Shown: positions 21,307-34,571 of the stretch, one piece after another
How positions within the stretch are numbered: the first letter of the stretch is position 1
Layout: every line of letters starts with the position of its first letter
Assembly: GCF_954871325.1 (NCBI RefSeq)
Contig: NC_088777.1
Coordinates: 3,288,509-3,352,508 of the forward strand
DNA: 64,000 nt
DNA from: Gordionus sp. m RMFG-2023
Lineage: Eukaryota; Nematomorpha; Gordioida; Chordodea; Parachordodidae
Direction: 5' to 3'
Translations under genes and position numbers: made by a program
Notes under the pieces: generated by a model
Database searches by the model: none
Seen by the model: only the letters and a program-made list of their open reading frames with translations
What the model was told of the DNA's origin: nothing

Positions 21307-24300
21307 GAGGATATATCTCAATCCTTTTATAAACTGGTTTTAAGATTATTTATGGCCCCTGTTACTCCAGCTAATTAGTGCCATATTAAGTAAAGAATTA
21401 ATAGTCTGTGTTATTAGATTGAAAAGATTTTCAATTATATATGGTAACTGATGGAAGATGATAATGAATGATACTATTGTTTCAGAATTTTATAGTAAGG
21501 GCAATGTAACCATTTATCCTGTAAAATTTTTTAATTAAAAATATGTCATCAAATAGGCATTTTTGAAAAATTTATTGAAATGGAATTGTCCATGATGACC
21601 TAAAGTAGTAAATTGTAGACAAGTTAAGTTTATTTTACTTTAATGCAAGATTATCGAGGTACCTTCCTAGAAAGTTTTGACAGTCTCCGTTTAGACTGAA
21701 GGACACAAATGTTATCTTTGAGGGAGTAAATAGGTTTAGGATGGGAAAAGAGTATTTTGATTTTTAACAAATTTTGTATTTACTATTATTTAATGGTAGG
21801 TTTAGATGTTGAAAGCTAAAGATAATAAGTCAAGGGGCATTATTTCAAAAAACTGCGTAAAATTGTAGCTTCATCTAAATATTAAACATTCAGGATCATC
21901 GTCAAAACATATATCAAGTATCATGTATCTGTGAGATTTCTGATATGATATTTGTATCTCTATCTAAAATATATATATATTTATATGGAATCTTTATCTA
22001 AATCTTAGGACCTTGCTAACTATGCAGAACCCATGAAACTAGTCGAATAAGATAGCCCAATCTCTCCCATTTAAGTATAGGCTCGGCTACAAATCAAGTT
22101 TCGCTATATCAACAAGTTAATCACTTATAAAAATGTTTGATACAGTTTTATTCCAGCCAGGTCTTTTTTTTTATAAAATTAGACTGTACCGCTGAACCGT
22201 TAGGTCTGATATTTTAATTATATTGTCAAATAATTTTTAATACCAAATTTATTGAATATAATATAAATCAATTTTCATATTTAATATATGATAGATATTT
22301 GGTTATATAATAAAATTGATTTATATAGAAATATTCTATTAATCTTCTTAGAAATCAAATGAATTCCATTTTATATCCATGATTCAAATTTCATTAGAGA
22401 TTGAGCCACCTTTGGATTCATTCTGTTCCATTTTTTTAAAATATTTTATCAATAGGTTCAGAAAAGATCTGTTCTCATGCTATTGATGTAGCCTGTTGTG
22501 GGTGAGAGTCCATTGCTATTTTGGCCAGAATTGGGAATCGATATTTCTCTTACAACCAATCTAATATGATGGAATTAATGGCCTATAAAATATTGGTTAA
22601 ATATCTTTGGATCATTTATATAATCTTTCTCTGATTCTTCTGATGTCCCAGGTCACCGTTAGCTTATCCTTGACTCTTCTGTCCCTATATTGATTAATAA
22701 AATAAATAAATAATTATATATATAGATAGATATTCTTTATGCATGCAAAAGAAAAGAATAGAAAAATCAAACAATGAATTTATTATAAAGTGTTAGGCAT
22801 TACATAATCATGTTTACGTGTTCATGTACGTTAATAAAAAGTAATTCATCGTTAACTTTTATCTTTTTGATTGGTCTTCGGTCAGACAGTACCAAACCGC
22901 CGGATCTTGTTGTTGGACTGACAGCCCCGTTGGACCGAATAGTTAGATGAGACCGGACCGAACCTGATCGGACCACTCTTTTAAACTATTTTTTATATTT
23001 TGAAAACCTAATATTTATGAAAACATTTTAATAAAATACTATTCCCTATTGATTATTTAGAACACTAATTTTTTTGAAAAAAAAAAATTTTAAATAAAAA
23101 AATCATAAATCATTTAATTTTTTCGCCATAAAATTTTAATTTAGCTAAAGGGTTGATATAAATGTATTTAAAGTAATGACTAAATAACACCGAAATTCGT
23201 TTACGAAGGGAAATTTTGATTACCTCTCAGTAAGATCGTCTGGTTGTTGGAAGAATCAGATAAAGTTATCCAGAGCTAGGAACCAAAATCCAAATCTGGA
23301 ACCCCCTTTAACATTCAACCGGGAGTAGAACCGCCATTTTAAAATTTCCGGGAACCAGTTCTAACAAAAGTGGAAGTTATACATATATATAATTTAATAT
23401 AATATAGTGTTCAAAATTTTGTGATTTCGTGTACAAGGGTTTATTTACTGCTTAAACAAAAACAGAGTTTTTGGAATCTAAACTTGAAATCTTCTAAAAT
23501 CGTCTAAATTTTGGAACCAATATCACAGTCCCCTTTTCTATATTATGAGCCGGAAATAGAAACTACTTTTAAAAGAAAATAAAACCCCAGAATAGGAATC
23601 AGAACACTTTTTTTGATCCAGGTTTCACATTAATAATTTCACTTTCTTAGCCCGGTTTCTAAAAATATCAAATGTATCCGAAACATTTAAATATGTATCC
23701 GTTAAATCTAACGGAATTTAAAAGAGAGAGTACTCGGGTGTGTCTTGATCCGGGTCTGCACTCTGTAAGTAATAACGTGGCTATAAGATATCAATCTGTG
23801 CTATAACCTAAGCTTATGTCTTATTAATACAGTAAGGGAGAGTCCTAATCAACTGCACGCATTAAAATCCTAAGAGATACTTAAATGTATCCTTTCAGTC
23901 ATGATATATAGTATCTATTATAATCAACATATAGATATTAATCATCAGCGGAACCTCAGCATCATCGATTCAAGAGGATCCAAAGGACAGTGTGTAAACC
24001 GTTTGATAAAATGTTTATCAAAGCTATATCTAACTACTACTAATAGCTATTTTTAGTAAAATGTAATGATATACAGCTGTTATCTATCGAAAATGAAAGA
24101 TATAACTATAGCTTGACTACATTTGTAGTCAATTATTGCCAACACCTCATCTCCACCCCATAATCTCTTCCCCCCCCCTCCCATTTCCATTTATAATAAT
24201 TAATGTTATCTATTATTTTCTCACCTTTTTTTTATTTTCTTTTCAATTTATTTCTATTATTTTTTAAAAAATAAAATTATGAAATTTTTAAAAAATTTCT

Positions 24301-25496
24301 TTTGTATAAAATTGGAAATTCAACTTGGCACTGCAAAATTTAATCTATTTTTGTCGTTTATTAAAAATTTATTTATTAAAAATTAATGAATTTTTAATTT
24401 CATATTATCAAGATGAAATAACAATCTTTGTGTTAATTTATACGTTTTTATAATTGGCAATATTCACCTTAAATTTAATAATTAAACAATTTAAATTTTT
24501 TTTTTCAAAAATTTTAAAATCTTTTAATTTATTTGATAAAACTCAAAATGGCAGGAAATTAGAATTGAATTAAAAATTTATTTAAGCTCTGCCAAATAAT
24601 ATTTATATAATTCAAAAAAAATTTTTTTTAGGTTATCTTTGTTTAATCAAATTTATCATTAAAATTGTTACAGAGCTAAAAACAAGGTTATAATGACTTA
24701 TTTAGAATTAAACCTAATTAAAGCCGTTTTGATGGTATAAAGATGCTCTTAATTGAATATTATGATCAAAATATTTAAAACGTATTTGTTATTCATTAAA
24801 TTAATGATTTAAAAAATAGTAGTACATGTTGCAGACGATGGCACTGTGCATCAGATTTAGCAAAAAGTCTCTCGCAATCTGTAAATATTAACATTAAAAT
24901 ATTGCCAGTATACTCAACTCAAACAGTATCTGGCAAAATGATATAATAAATCTAATATAGCGAATTATTATTTATGTAAGGCCAAAAATATGTGTCTATT
25001 ATACCCCTTTAATTTATAGCCTTATTAGCCATAAAATTAAATAGGATTAGAATTCATATGTTATTTGGTCCGTTGTACCCCAGTAGCCCTTTACAAGTTG
25101 CCAAATACTTTTAATAACGAATTTCCACAGCACTTACCAATTGTTACCATTTAACATCCAATCTTAAACGATTTATCAGGGACCCCATGCTAGGTGGGAA
25201 TCTGCAGATGGGTAGTTCAATTTTTGTGACTTTGATAAGCCTTGGCATAAGGTGAATGCGGGAAAATTAGCTACCTTCTTCGACAAATATCAAAATTTGC
25301 CAAATTATTTAAAATATCATTCTTATAAAAAAAAATGAATTTAATAGGTAATTACATAAAAAAATAACTATATTATAATTTAAAATTTTTAGGGAATAAA
25401 CGATTTTAAAACATAAATATCCCCCTCAAATCCTGGCTATACCCGGAAGTTGAATGTACACAATAAAAGGGTTAGGCGCGTGTTGTTTAAAGTGAG
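21307..25496. other. AT-rich spacer with scattered decayed repeats
   Basis: No gene is supported over about 4 kb. Pieces with GACCGGACCGAACC-like motifs lie near 22870-22980. A CCAGAGCTAGGAACCAAAATC ... GATCCAGGTTTC pair at about 23268-23630 could be another MITE. The remainder is AT-rich, with no frame over 60 codons. Confidence 0.4.
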
Positions 25497-25786
<290 letters not shown>

Positions 25787-25925
25787 TATTTATTTATTGA
25801 AAAGTTTCGTAAATTTTATTTATGAGCAACTAAAAATGTTTCACAACTTACTGCTATATATCAAATATAAATTCCAAATATTATTTTATGCCCAAAAATT
25901 TTGTTTTAAATTATTAAATATAAAT

Positions 25926-26237
25926 CAATTGACATATAATAATACCTAGACTGACGATACATTCATTAAAAGTGTAACATCGATGAAAACAGTTGGGGAC
26001 GCCATTTTGGTTACCCATCATCATTATTAAAATATTTTAAACGAGAAGCCAATTAATTCCTACGTCTGAACGCAAACCTGAGGAAGCAAGTTACCAATTT
26101 AATGGTAGGTTTTTAACATGAGAATAATTAACATACGGGTTACCAAAATGGCGGATCCAGCTGATTTACATTCAACGACGCTGTCACATGCATTATTATG
26201 AATGCACCGTCAGTCTAGGTATTAATATATGTCTTTG
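25926..26237. mobile_element. Foldback MITE, CAATGAC family, copy 2
   Basis: Left terminus CAATTGACATATAATAATAC followed by CTAGACTGACGATACATTC; right terminus GCACCGTCAGTCTAGGTATT followed by AATATATGTCTTTG. Inner marks 'gccattttggtta' and 'accaaaatggcgg' match the other copies. The flanks ATATAAAT and ATATATAT agree at 7 of 8 bases. Confidence 0.75.
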
Positions 26238-27824
26238 ATATATATAACCGGCATATGACACCCCGAGGAAACGGATATTATTCAGCTAAAAAATTTTTAG
26301 TCTCCACCTTTTTCGGGATCGGTTGACGCGACTAAAAATAAAGCTAATCTTATTACCTAAAATATTATGTATTTGAAAAAAAAATTTGTACAAAAAAAAA
26401 ATAAAAATTTCTTTGCGCATTTAAAATATATAAAAATTGATAAAAATTTACTTATTACAAAAAAAGTATTTATTTGTCTCATTTTTTAAATAATTTTTTT
26501 TTTAGTTATTTAGTAGAAAAACTCTCAATTTAGAGTAATTTTAAAGAGTTAAACCAGGATCAAAGCAAATACTGTCTAGCCCTAAAATCTAGAGGATTAG
26601 ACGACGTTTTTCTAAATAGGCTAAATCGAAGTTATTGACCAACACCAAAAAAAAAATGGGAGAATTATTATATAATATTCTTCTATCGCTCCTGACAATA
26701 TTTGAACAAAGGACTCAGGCCATTCTGCCATTTCCCTAATGAGCACTTATAACAGTCTCCTCTAACTTTTTCGTAAAATGCGTAATTTGTAACATTTTAT
26801 TTATCTTGTATTTTTCGGTTGGTTAGTTTGGGGGAGGGGAGGGGGTTGACTTGTTCCGCTGTCTGCCCACTTGGATAGAAAAAGAGTGAAAATTTCCAGT
26901 GTTTACATTGAAGAAGGAAACGGAAATTTGCAACTTTTCTTATATATTTTTTTTGGTGGCGCGATAATTTGGGTATACTAACCCTTTTTTAGCTGGCAGA
27001 GTCTGAATTCTTTTAAAGTTTAGAATTGAGTAGATTGTTGTTTATTTAACAATAATAAAATATTTTAGAGGGCAGAACGAGACATCTCTTACAAAAATAT
27101 ATTTTCTGACCTCTTATTAGCAAATAGGATGTCGGGGTTAAAAACTAGACCAATTTATTCCAGGAAAAAAACGCCAGAATTATTTTAAAGTTTGAAATTT
27201 CTTAAGCGTTTTCAAAAATTTTTTTTTTTTTTTTAAATTATAATTATTTTGTATTAGAGAAATTTGTTCCATGAAATAGAGCATAAATACTATTTCTAAT
27301 AAAATATTTTTTTCGTGGATCTTCAGTTTCATCAAATTTTAAGGTCATAATAAATATATTTAGAAATTTAAAAAAAAAAAAAATATCGATTACTTATAAT
27401 AATTATTATAAATTATTAAAAAATAAAAATATTACTTAAATTTTTTTAAAAATACCCCGTCGATAATAATTTTATTTACCAATTTCTTTTAATTAATTTC
27501 CATTCGCCCTAAGACAAACCACCCTCCCCCCTTCCAGTAATTTGCCGTGATGATGCACCGGGTTAGCTTTATTTAGATAATATAATGTAGTTATCAATTA
27601 TTTTGGGGATTATTTTACTAGGATTTCTAAGAAATCAATAACGGATAAAAAAAAAAATTTTTTTTAAATGAAATTAAGTTATTTTTGAAAAATTAAATTA
27701 AAAATATATAATGCATAATAAAATTGTATAAAAGCATATTAAATGTTGTTGTAATATATCTTTTTCTTTATAATAATTCGGATTAAAATCTTTAAAATTT
27801 GTTTTTTTTTGTCATAAAATAAAA
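26238..27824. other. AT-rich spacer upstream of the receptor gene
   Basis: No exon is recognised. The last few hundred bases before 27825 are extremely AT-rich and would contain the promoter of the receptor gene; no specific element can be claimed. Confidence 0.4.
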
Positions 27825-28988
27825 ATGTATACTTCAATTGCCCATTTTAATGATAGCTGTTCACAAGCAAATTTCACGAAATGTATTTTTCTTTATAAAA
27901 ATTCGACCAATCACGTATTACCCCATAAAGAAAATTACTTTTTCCTTATCACCATAGGCGTGCTAACCTCTCTCGGAATTTTGGGTAACTGTCTAATTCT
28001 TTACGCTTTATTACCCATAACTCAGTGTTTCTATGGAAAGGCACTTAAGTCAATTTACAACGCCCACACACGATGCTACCTAATGTATACACATATCATA
28101 AGCCTATTCGTCTGTTTTTTTATTGGTGCTAGGTTTTACTGGATTTTTAAACATCCCGGTAACTGCTTTACTCAAGAAATGACTCTCATAGAAGTAATCT
28201 GGCAGGCTAAATGTAAGCAAATCATTTTTTACAATCTTTTGTTTTTATCGAATTGGTTGATAGGCATGATGTCAATGAGAGGCTTTATCGCCATGAAATA
28301 CCCTATCTTTTATAAGGTCGAATTTGACGGAGGATCTAATTTAGACAGCTTCATAATATTTTTACTAACGGTAATATCCTTAATAACGTCTTTACCTTTC
28401 CTTTTCGACAAGACTTTTTATTTGTCCGACCATTACTCGCCAATGTCAAAATACCTAATTAAGATGAACGAGAGAGTAAGAAATTTTTTCGGTGTGTATT
28501 ATTCGATATCTATGATGACGGCTATCACGTTGCCCTGCATTCTCATGTTGATCTTCACTCTGCAAATTTGGTACCTGATGTATAGAAGGAGTAAATTAAT
28601 TACAAAGGTTAATCCTGTTGCTACCTCCGCCTTCATATTAGATACAGCGACGAATAACTCCCCCATTCCCATGTCTAATAACTCTAATAACTCGAGGTTA
28701 AACAGCCGCGCCATCAATTTGCACAATTTTGTCGTGGTTGTGACTTCATTGAGTACTACCACATTTGTGCTCTCTATTCCCGTTACCATATTAATATTTA
28801 CTGGAAGTAAATACATGACCTTCGATAAGGGTTGTGATTTTGATGAACTATTCTACCTATTCATAATTCTTAAACACTTTATTTATCCTTACCTAATATT
28901 ATTCGCTAGCCCCGTACTACGTCGCTTGACATTTAAAAAAATTCAAGAATATGGTGCACGCATAATAGGCTTTTTAAGGCGACTTTGA
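27825..28988 (+). CDS. Single-exon 7TM rhodopsin-like receptor, orphan
   Basis: A 387-residue intronless frame with seven hydrophobic segments at about residues 38-63, 88-108, 130-160, 174-194, 222-252, 301-326 and 341-363. TM1 has the class A signature ILGNCLILY (Asn55). Three N-glycosylation sequons lie in the N-terminus (N9, N16, N26). A Cys sits at the start of TM3 (C130). The TM3 end reads MSMRGFIAMKYP in place of DRYIAIxxP: Arg and the downstream Pro remain, but the acidic residue and the Tyr are changed. TM7 reads IYPYLILFASP in place of NPxxY. ICL3 is Asn/Ser-rich (residues 277-297). The general shape fits peptide (FMRFamide-like) receptors, but the ligand cannot be named. The start ATG follows a stop-rich upstream region and gives a typical N-terminus. 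Confidence 0.85.
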   Translation: MYTSIAHFNDSCSQANFTKCIFLYKNSTNHVLPHKENYFFLITIGVLTSLGILGNCLILYALLPITQCFYGKALKSIYNAHTRCYLMYTHIISLFVCFFIGARFYWIFKHPGNCFTQEMTLIEVIWQAKCKQIIFYNLLFLSNWLIGMMSMRGFIAMKYPIFYKVEFDGGSNLDSFIIFLLTVISLITSLPFLFDKTFYLSDHYSPMSKYLIKMNERVRNFFGVYYSISMMTAITLPCILMLIFTLQIWYLMYRRSKLITKVNPVATSAFILDTATNNSPIPMSNNSNNSRLNSRAINLHNFVVVVTSLSTTTFVLSIPVTILIFTGSKYMTFDKGCDFDELFYLFIILKHFIYPYLILFASPVLRRLTFKKIQEYGARIIGFLRRL

Positions 28989-30100
28989 TCTATTTTAGAG
29001 AGTAAAAATGAATTCCTAACAATTTAGGCTAAATACGATTTTATTAATAGTTTATTATATAAGAGAAACTGTATTATATTAATGGCCTTTCACATCAATT
29101 AATTTTTATTTCTTTAATAAGAAGTTGAAATATGATTACAATACCTTAAAATCTACAATTTTTTTCTTTTTTTGATCTGGTAAAATTAGTATAAAATTGT
29201 CTAAAAAATTACGTTCATTTATATATATATATATTTTATGTGTATGTATATGTTTATCATTTATCATGTTTGTAATTAAATATAATGTTGTTGTATATTT
29301 ATTTTTTATATATTACATGTTGTGTATAAATAAAAAATTAATTTTAAATGTCGACTATATTTTTATTTTAAATAAATTCATTCTTGAGCGTTTTGTACGT
29401 ATATTTTTAAAGTTATCATATAAACAACATTTATTGTTTACAATTCATTTTCGATATAACTTCTTTTTTTTCAAATATGTATCACTCTCATGTGTCATAT
29501 TCATCTTCTTTGGATAACTTTTCATAGGAAGTAAATTGCTAAGGTGGGTGACTGATATATTATCTTCAAGTGAGAACCCTGCGAGAGATAAGATTTATTT
29601 CGTAATTAAGTGACACTTCAATATAGCATAAATTAATGGTATAAATACAAAATAATCGTCTTTTATTATAAAATGAAAAAGAAGGTCTAAAAGAGATTTT
29701 TTTTTTAAATTGATAAATATGCTTTAATATTATTAAAAATAACGATAAATATTTTTGCACAATTTTTCCTCGAGTTTCGGGTCCGACTCTTTGCTACAAT
29801 TTCGAGCCAATGTATTTCCTCTTGTTTTTTATTAAGGAAGCTTCGCTCTAAATGACAGTTTCCAGGTCTCATCGATTAACTGGGGGGATACTGTTTATTT
29901 TTAAAAATAAAGAAATCTCATCCTATAAAAAGAAAATCATTAACTCTATAAACCCCCTTCCCCCTCCCGCAAATGGATGCAGTTTTTGTTTTCATAGATG
30001 CTTAAGAATATATTCCCCGAGATTCGAATATTTTGACCTTGAAAAATCCTGTTCACTGAATGGCGCCATATATGCTTGGCTGATACTATCGGCCTCGTGG
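28989..30100. other. 3' flank of the receptor gene and AT-rich spacer
   Basis: Very AT-rich. The open frame at 29197-29517 codes almost only for Ile, Phe, Tyr and Leu and is a composition artefact. 29852-30115 is open but matches nothing. Confidence 0.4.
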
Positions 30101-30790
30101 TTAACCTTACACTGATTTTGGTTGGCTAAGATCAAACTTAAGCCGATTTTAATTGGCTAAGTTTAAGACTATTTTGATTGGCTAAGCCTAATTCGATTTT
30201 GATTTGCTTGAGTTAAGCCTACAATTATTATCGATACAATATCTATATAAATTTATTAGGCTAAAATTTTGAAAATGATTAGTGATAAAATCCTAACTAA
30301 TATTTTAAAGCTTTTGCGCTTTCTTTTATGAAAGATGCGGGAAAGCGCATCTTAGTCAAACTTAAGACTCTAAGGAAGAGCTTTCCAAATAAAAATAGCA
30401 CCATTCAAATTAACAAACGAAATTTTTTTCTAGTAACCTATAGCTAACATCACAAATAATATTTAGGAAATTTATTTTTATTTTATTTCTCACGAATGAC
30501 TTTTTATAAGTTCTAACACTTTCTAGGGGTTTAAAGAAAGTGTTTACCATAGTTGGGTAATCCACTTGCCGATTTTGATTGGATAAAGATAAGTTTAGCC
30601 AATTTTGATTGGCTAGGATAAACCTTACGCTAAATTTGAATGGCCCGATTTTAATTGGTTAAGGCTAAGTTTAAAACTATTTTGATTGGCTAAGTCTAAC
30701 TCCATTTTGATTTGCTCAAGTTTAGCCTACAATTTTCATTGACTCAAATCAATATAAATTTATAAGGCTAAAATGTTTAAAATGGATTGA
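30100..30790. repeat. Repeat built from TTTTGATTGGCTAAG units, two blocks
   Basis: The block at about 30108-30280 and the block at about 30563-30785 share a long direct similarity, ending TTTGATTTGCT(C/T)(A/G)AGTT..GCCTACAATT and then TATAAATTTAT.AGGCTAAAAT. Inside, a 22-26-base unit around ATTTTGATTGGCTAAGTTTA recurs five to six times per block in diverged form. Between the blocks lies ordinary AT-rich sequence. Confidence 0.7.
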
Positions 30791-33700
30791 CATTGAAAAC
30801 ATATTAAATTAAGATTTCCGTAAATATATTCCTTAGAAAAGTATATTTTTAAAAATTTTCAGAATTTTTTTTGATACAAATGAGTTAAAATATACATTGT
30901 AAACATGTTAAATACGATTTCAGTGAAAATGTATGATGGGAAAGTGACGAATCAACCTCCCAAAAACTTACCCCCAGGGAATATAACCCCTGTAAAAATT
31001 CCGCCTTTTTTATCAAGTTTCCACGTAGGATCGAATAATAAAGGCTTTTTTTGAATTATAATTTTATTTTCATTATAATGGTTACGCGTCTTTATTAAGC
31101 AAATACAAAAAAAAATAATATATAATTTAGTATTTTAATTAGAATATTAATAATATATTATTTAATTTTAAAAAAATATATATAAAAATTATAAATTTTT
31201 TAAATGGATCTAATTCATCTTGGAAAAGTCTTATTTAACGGTTGTACTCATATACCCACCATTAACAAAATTTTTAGACTAAATAAGGTGACCCATGCTC
31301 ATAGTCATCTTATCAAATGACTAACAATTTTATTATTCGCATTGGTATACTTGAAAAAGCTCATATTCATCCATCAAAAATTGAAGAAACTAACAGTGAT
31401 AAAATTCATTTCTAACCTGAAGAAACCATATGCAAACTCTTTAAAAAAAACCTCTTCAAATTTATGCAGAGGAAGTTGTAAAATTAGGCCGAAGCGTTTA
31501 TCAGAAGAGTAAATAAAAAGAACTGCGAGGAATAATAAAGCGAAGGATAATCATTAAAATTGTGAGAATTTTCAAAACCTCATTATTGAACTTCGAATAA
31601 CTATGAGTGCAGTCAAACGTCAAAATAAATCGATTTAGTAGTCTTAACTAAAAAAAAATTGGATATTACCTAGCTAGAATGTTAAGAGGGTTATGAAACG
31701 TAAACCTATCTAGCTAGCCTGTTCACTTATATGCTTAAGTTCAGATGTTTTAGAGGAAAACGCATTCTTATGGATCGGAGTATTTTTCCTACATTCCCTT
31801 ACTATTTTCAAAATAATTAATACTGCTATACCAGTACACAGGATGCTCATTCCCAATTATACAGGGTCATGTCTGGCGGCACAGAACAATTTCTTCACGA
31901 ATAGCCAAAACGGATAAGGCCCGCTTCCTATATCTGATTAAACATAAACCTTTCAATTTTTTAATAACTTACGTTCCCTTGACAAGGAGGTAGACCACTC
32001 ATGCTTAAACATATATTACTTGGTTTCCTTCGACATTAAATATCAATTTTATAGATTTAACTGAGAATCTCAACATAAAAACTGTATAATATTTTTATTC
32101 AGAAATCATTATATACCTCTTATTTCTATTTCATAATGATATTGGCTCTAACTTTATATTTTCTTTTTAAAAAAAAGCCAAATAAACTAAACCATTCCTT
32201 ATAATTAAAACATAAAAATAAATCAAAATATTTCGAGGTAATCTCAAATATTTCCATAGTATACATTTCCACTACCCAGTTCGGCTGTTCTGTCTTAAGG
32301 TTTAAATAATATTTGTTCCTTTAATTTTTGTATTAATTTTAAAGTCACAATTTATCATTTACATAATGAATATGATATATGTTAAATAGTAATATTACAT
32401 AATAAATAAAACTCTCTTTTTAAAAACAAAAAAGATCTGAGGTAATAAAATTTTTAAAATTGACTCAAAATTGATTTTTCTAAAACAAATGTTAAGCTCT
32501 CAAAATGCTAGCGTTAACCTCTCAAATTTTGATGGAAGAGAAACAACGCGAAGTATTCCTCCTTTAGGAAAACTTGGCCATGCACTTCCATATCCTCCTA
32601 GATATGATCTTTGTGCAAAAATAAATCCAAAAATAATATTACTATTCACACACCCCAGAAAAATAATTGTGCACCGTAAAACGGTTGCAAAAGTAACTTT
32701 CTTACTAATGCCAATATATTTTCGCAAGTGGATTAAGTGACGGCATTACTCCTTGATGTAAGGAGTTACTTTTTTTTAAGGTTTACTCGTTACTTTACAT
32801 TTTGGTCATTATATATTAATAAAATTTTTGTTTGTTTAAATACTTAGCTAAAACATTCATATATTTATATTAAAGACAAATATAAAATATATCTCATAAT
32901 ATTTCAGTTGGTATCTATATTGGTCATTTATTAAAATATATTACTAATGAGAATGATATTATGGCAATTATCTACATCAATACATTAAGGGTCAGTGAAT
33001 TAAAGAAACAGTCCTTTTGTCGACAAATGATATTGATAAAAATAAGATATCTGTGAAAGATATTAGTGCAAAAAAAATATATTATCCATATAAAAACTTT
33101 CTTTAAAGTAAAATATGTATCATGACTGCGATGATGAACTGTCAAAATTCTTCTATACAGATATATATATATTTATATATCTTTAGGGATAAAAAAAAAC
33201 TTTAACAATCACCAAACGTCAAAATACTGTTTAGAATATATAGTATAACCCTGACATCTTCAGCACCTATTAAACAGGTATTTAGTACAGTAAAAATGGT
33301 AATAGTTGAAATCATTTTAAAAAATATATTTTTTGTATATCAAAATATATTTTAAAAAAAATTCTGTCTAAATATTTATTTATTTAATTAAATTTTTGGA
33401 ACCATTTATTTCACACTTTTTACATTTTAGAGGTTTTCTTATTTTCACTAAAAATAAAGTAACTGGGTGACTATTTTGGCAGGAGTAAATGTAACGACGT
33501 TAAATTTTTTTAAGGAAAAAAAGATCCTACCACATAATTCTATAACGGTTCCACCTCATCTGTGAGAATTATGAGTAACATAATGTAACATTTTTAGAAT
33601 AGAAATATAAATTTTGATAAGCGTTGTTGTTGTACCTAATATTAAAATTAAACATTCATTTAATTTGGAGTGATTCACTCTACGATAATCATTAATAAAA

Positions 33701-34571
33701 TGTAACAATAAATAATTATAGAACATAAATAGAATCAAAATAGTAAAATATAATATATTACTGAGTAGTATTTTTAAATGGCTCGATTTGAGTCGATTTT
33801 TAAAAATGGCCAACTCAATATTCTAGCAATATTGTCTAAGCATCGAGATTTTCTCAACAGATATTCAAACCTTTGGGCCCCCCTATCAGCAAAATCTTGA
33901 GGCTGGCAAAATATTTTTCTGGATAAAATATTGAGTTAGCCGTTTAACAACACTAATTACTAGATTTCTGCAGTAGATGGCTTACTAAAAAAGACTTCTG
34001 GGGGTGATAGATCACACCAAATTAGAGGGATCATACCCCAACTCCCTTCTATAATATTCATGTCTTCTTATACGTTTATTCCATATTATTGAATAGGCAT
34101 TTCCAGACTCATTATAACTGAAAGGAGTTGTTAATACAATATCAACCATATTTCACAATTATGGAAAGCATATGGGCGTTTAAATAAATCTGACACTAGA
34201 ATTCATTCCATTTGGATCATATCCTTATATTAGCAGATTCCTCGAGAAGCCCAAATGAATGGTTGAAAAACATTTTATTTTATAATGTTCGTTTTGAATA
34301 TAATGTAAATTTAAACATATAGATTTATACATATTTTTTCTTGCTATTTCACGTACGAATCTTATAAATAAAAAAATTAATCCGAAAAATTAGTAATTGA
34401 GGTATTAAGTTTAATTATAAGTAGAATATAAATTATGACATTCAATTTTCATTTCTAAATACGTAGCGACAAGATACTTTTTATGTAGTAATAATATTGC
34501 TTTCGAAACAAAACAAAAAATGGATAACTTTTAAGATTAAACCGAAATGTTGTCGTTATATTTATAATTTT
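30791..34571. other. AT-rich spacer; nothing firmly identified
   Basis: No gene is supported over 3.8 kb. An 89-codon open frame at 32471-32740 is GC-richer than its surroundings but has no recognisable domain and is open on both strands, which suggests repeat DNA. A foldback element of the AACTCAATATTT family lies at about 33800-33955. Confidence 0.4.
33797..33955. mobile_element. Foldback MITE, AACTCAATATTT family
   Basis: Left half TGGCCAACTCAATATTCTAG, right half TAAAATATTGAGTTAGCC, enclosing the family core (AAGCATCGAGATTTTCT ... AAAATCTTGAGGCT). Related copies lie at about 15395-15530, 37880-38420 (interrupted), 45655-45790 and 59293-59446. Confidence 0.7.

Noticed and set aside
28499-28816. 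105-codon minus-strand frame inside the receptor gene
   Set aside because: Shadow of the receptor coding strand.
29197-29517. 106-codon hydrophobic frame after the receptor gene
   Set aside because: Composed nearly only of residues with AT-rich codons; no start context, domain or pattern of selection.
32471-32740. 89-codon frame with GC-richer codons
   Set aside because: Open on both strands with no domain, start context or splice neighbours; more likely repeat DNA.
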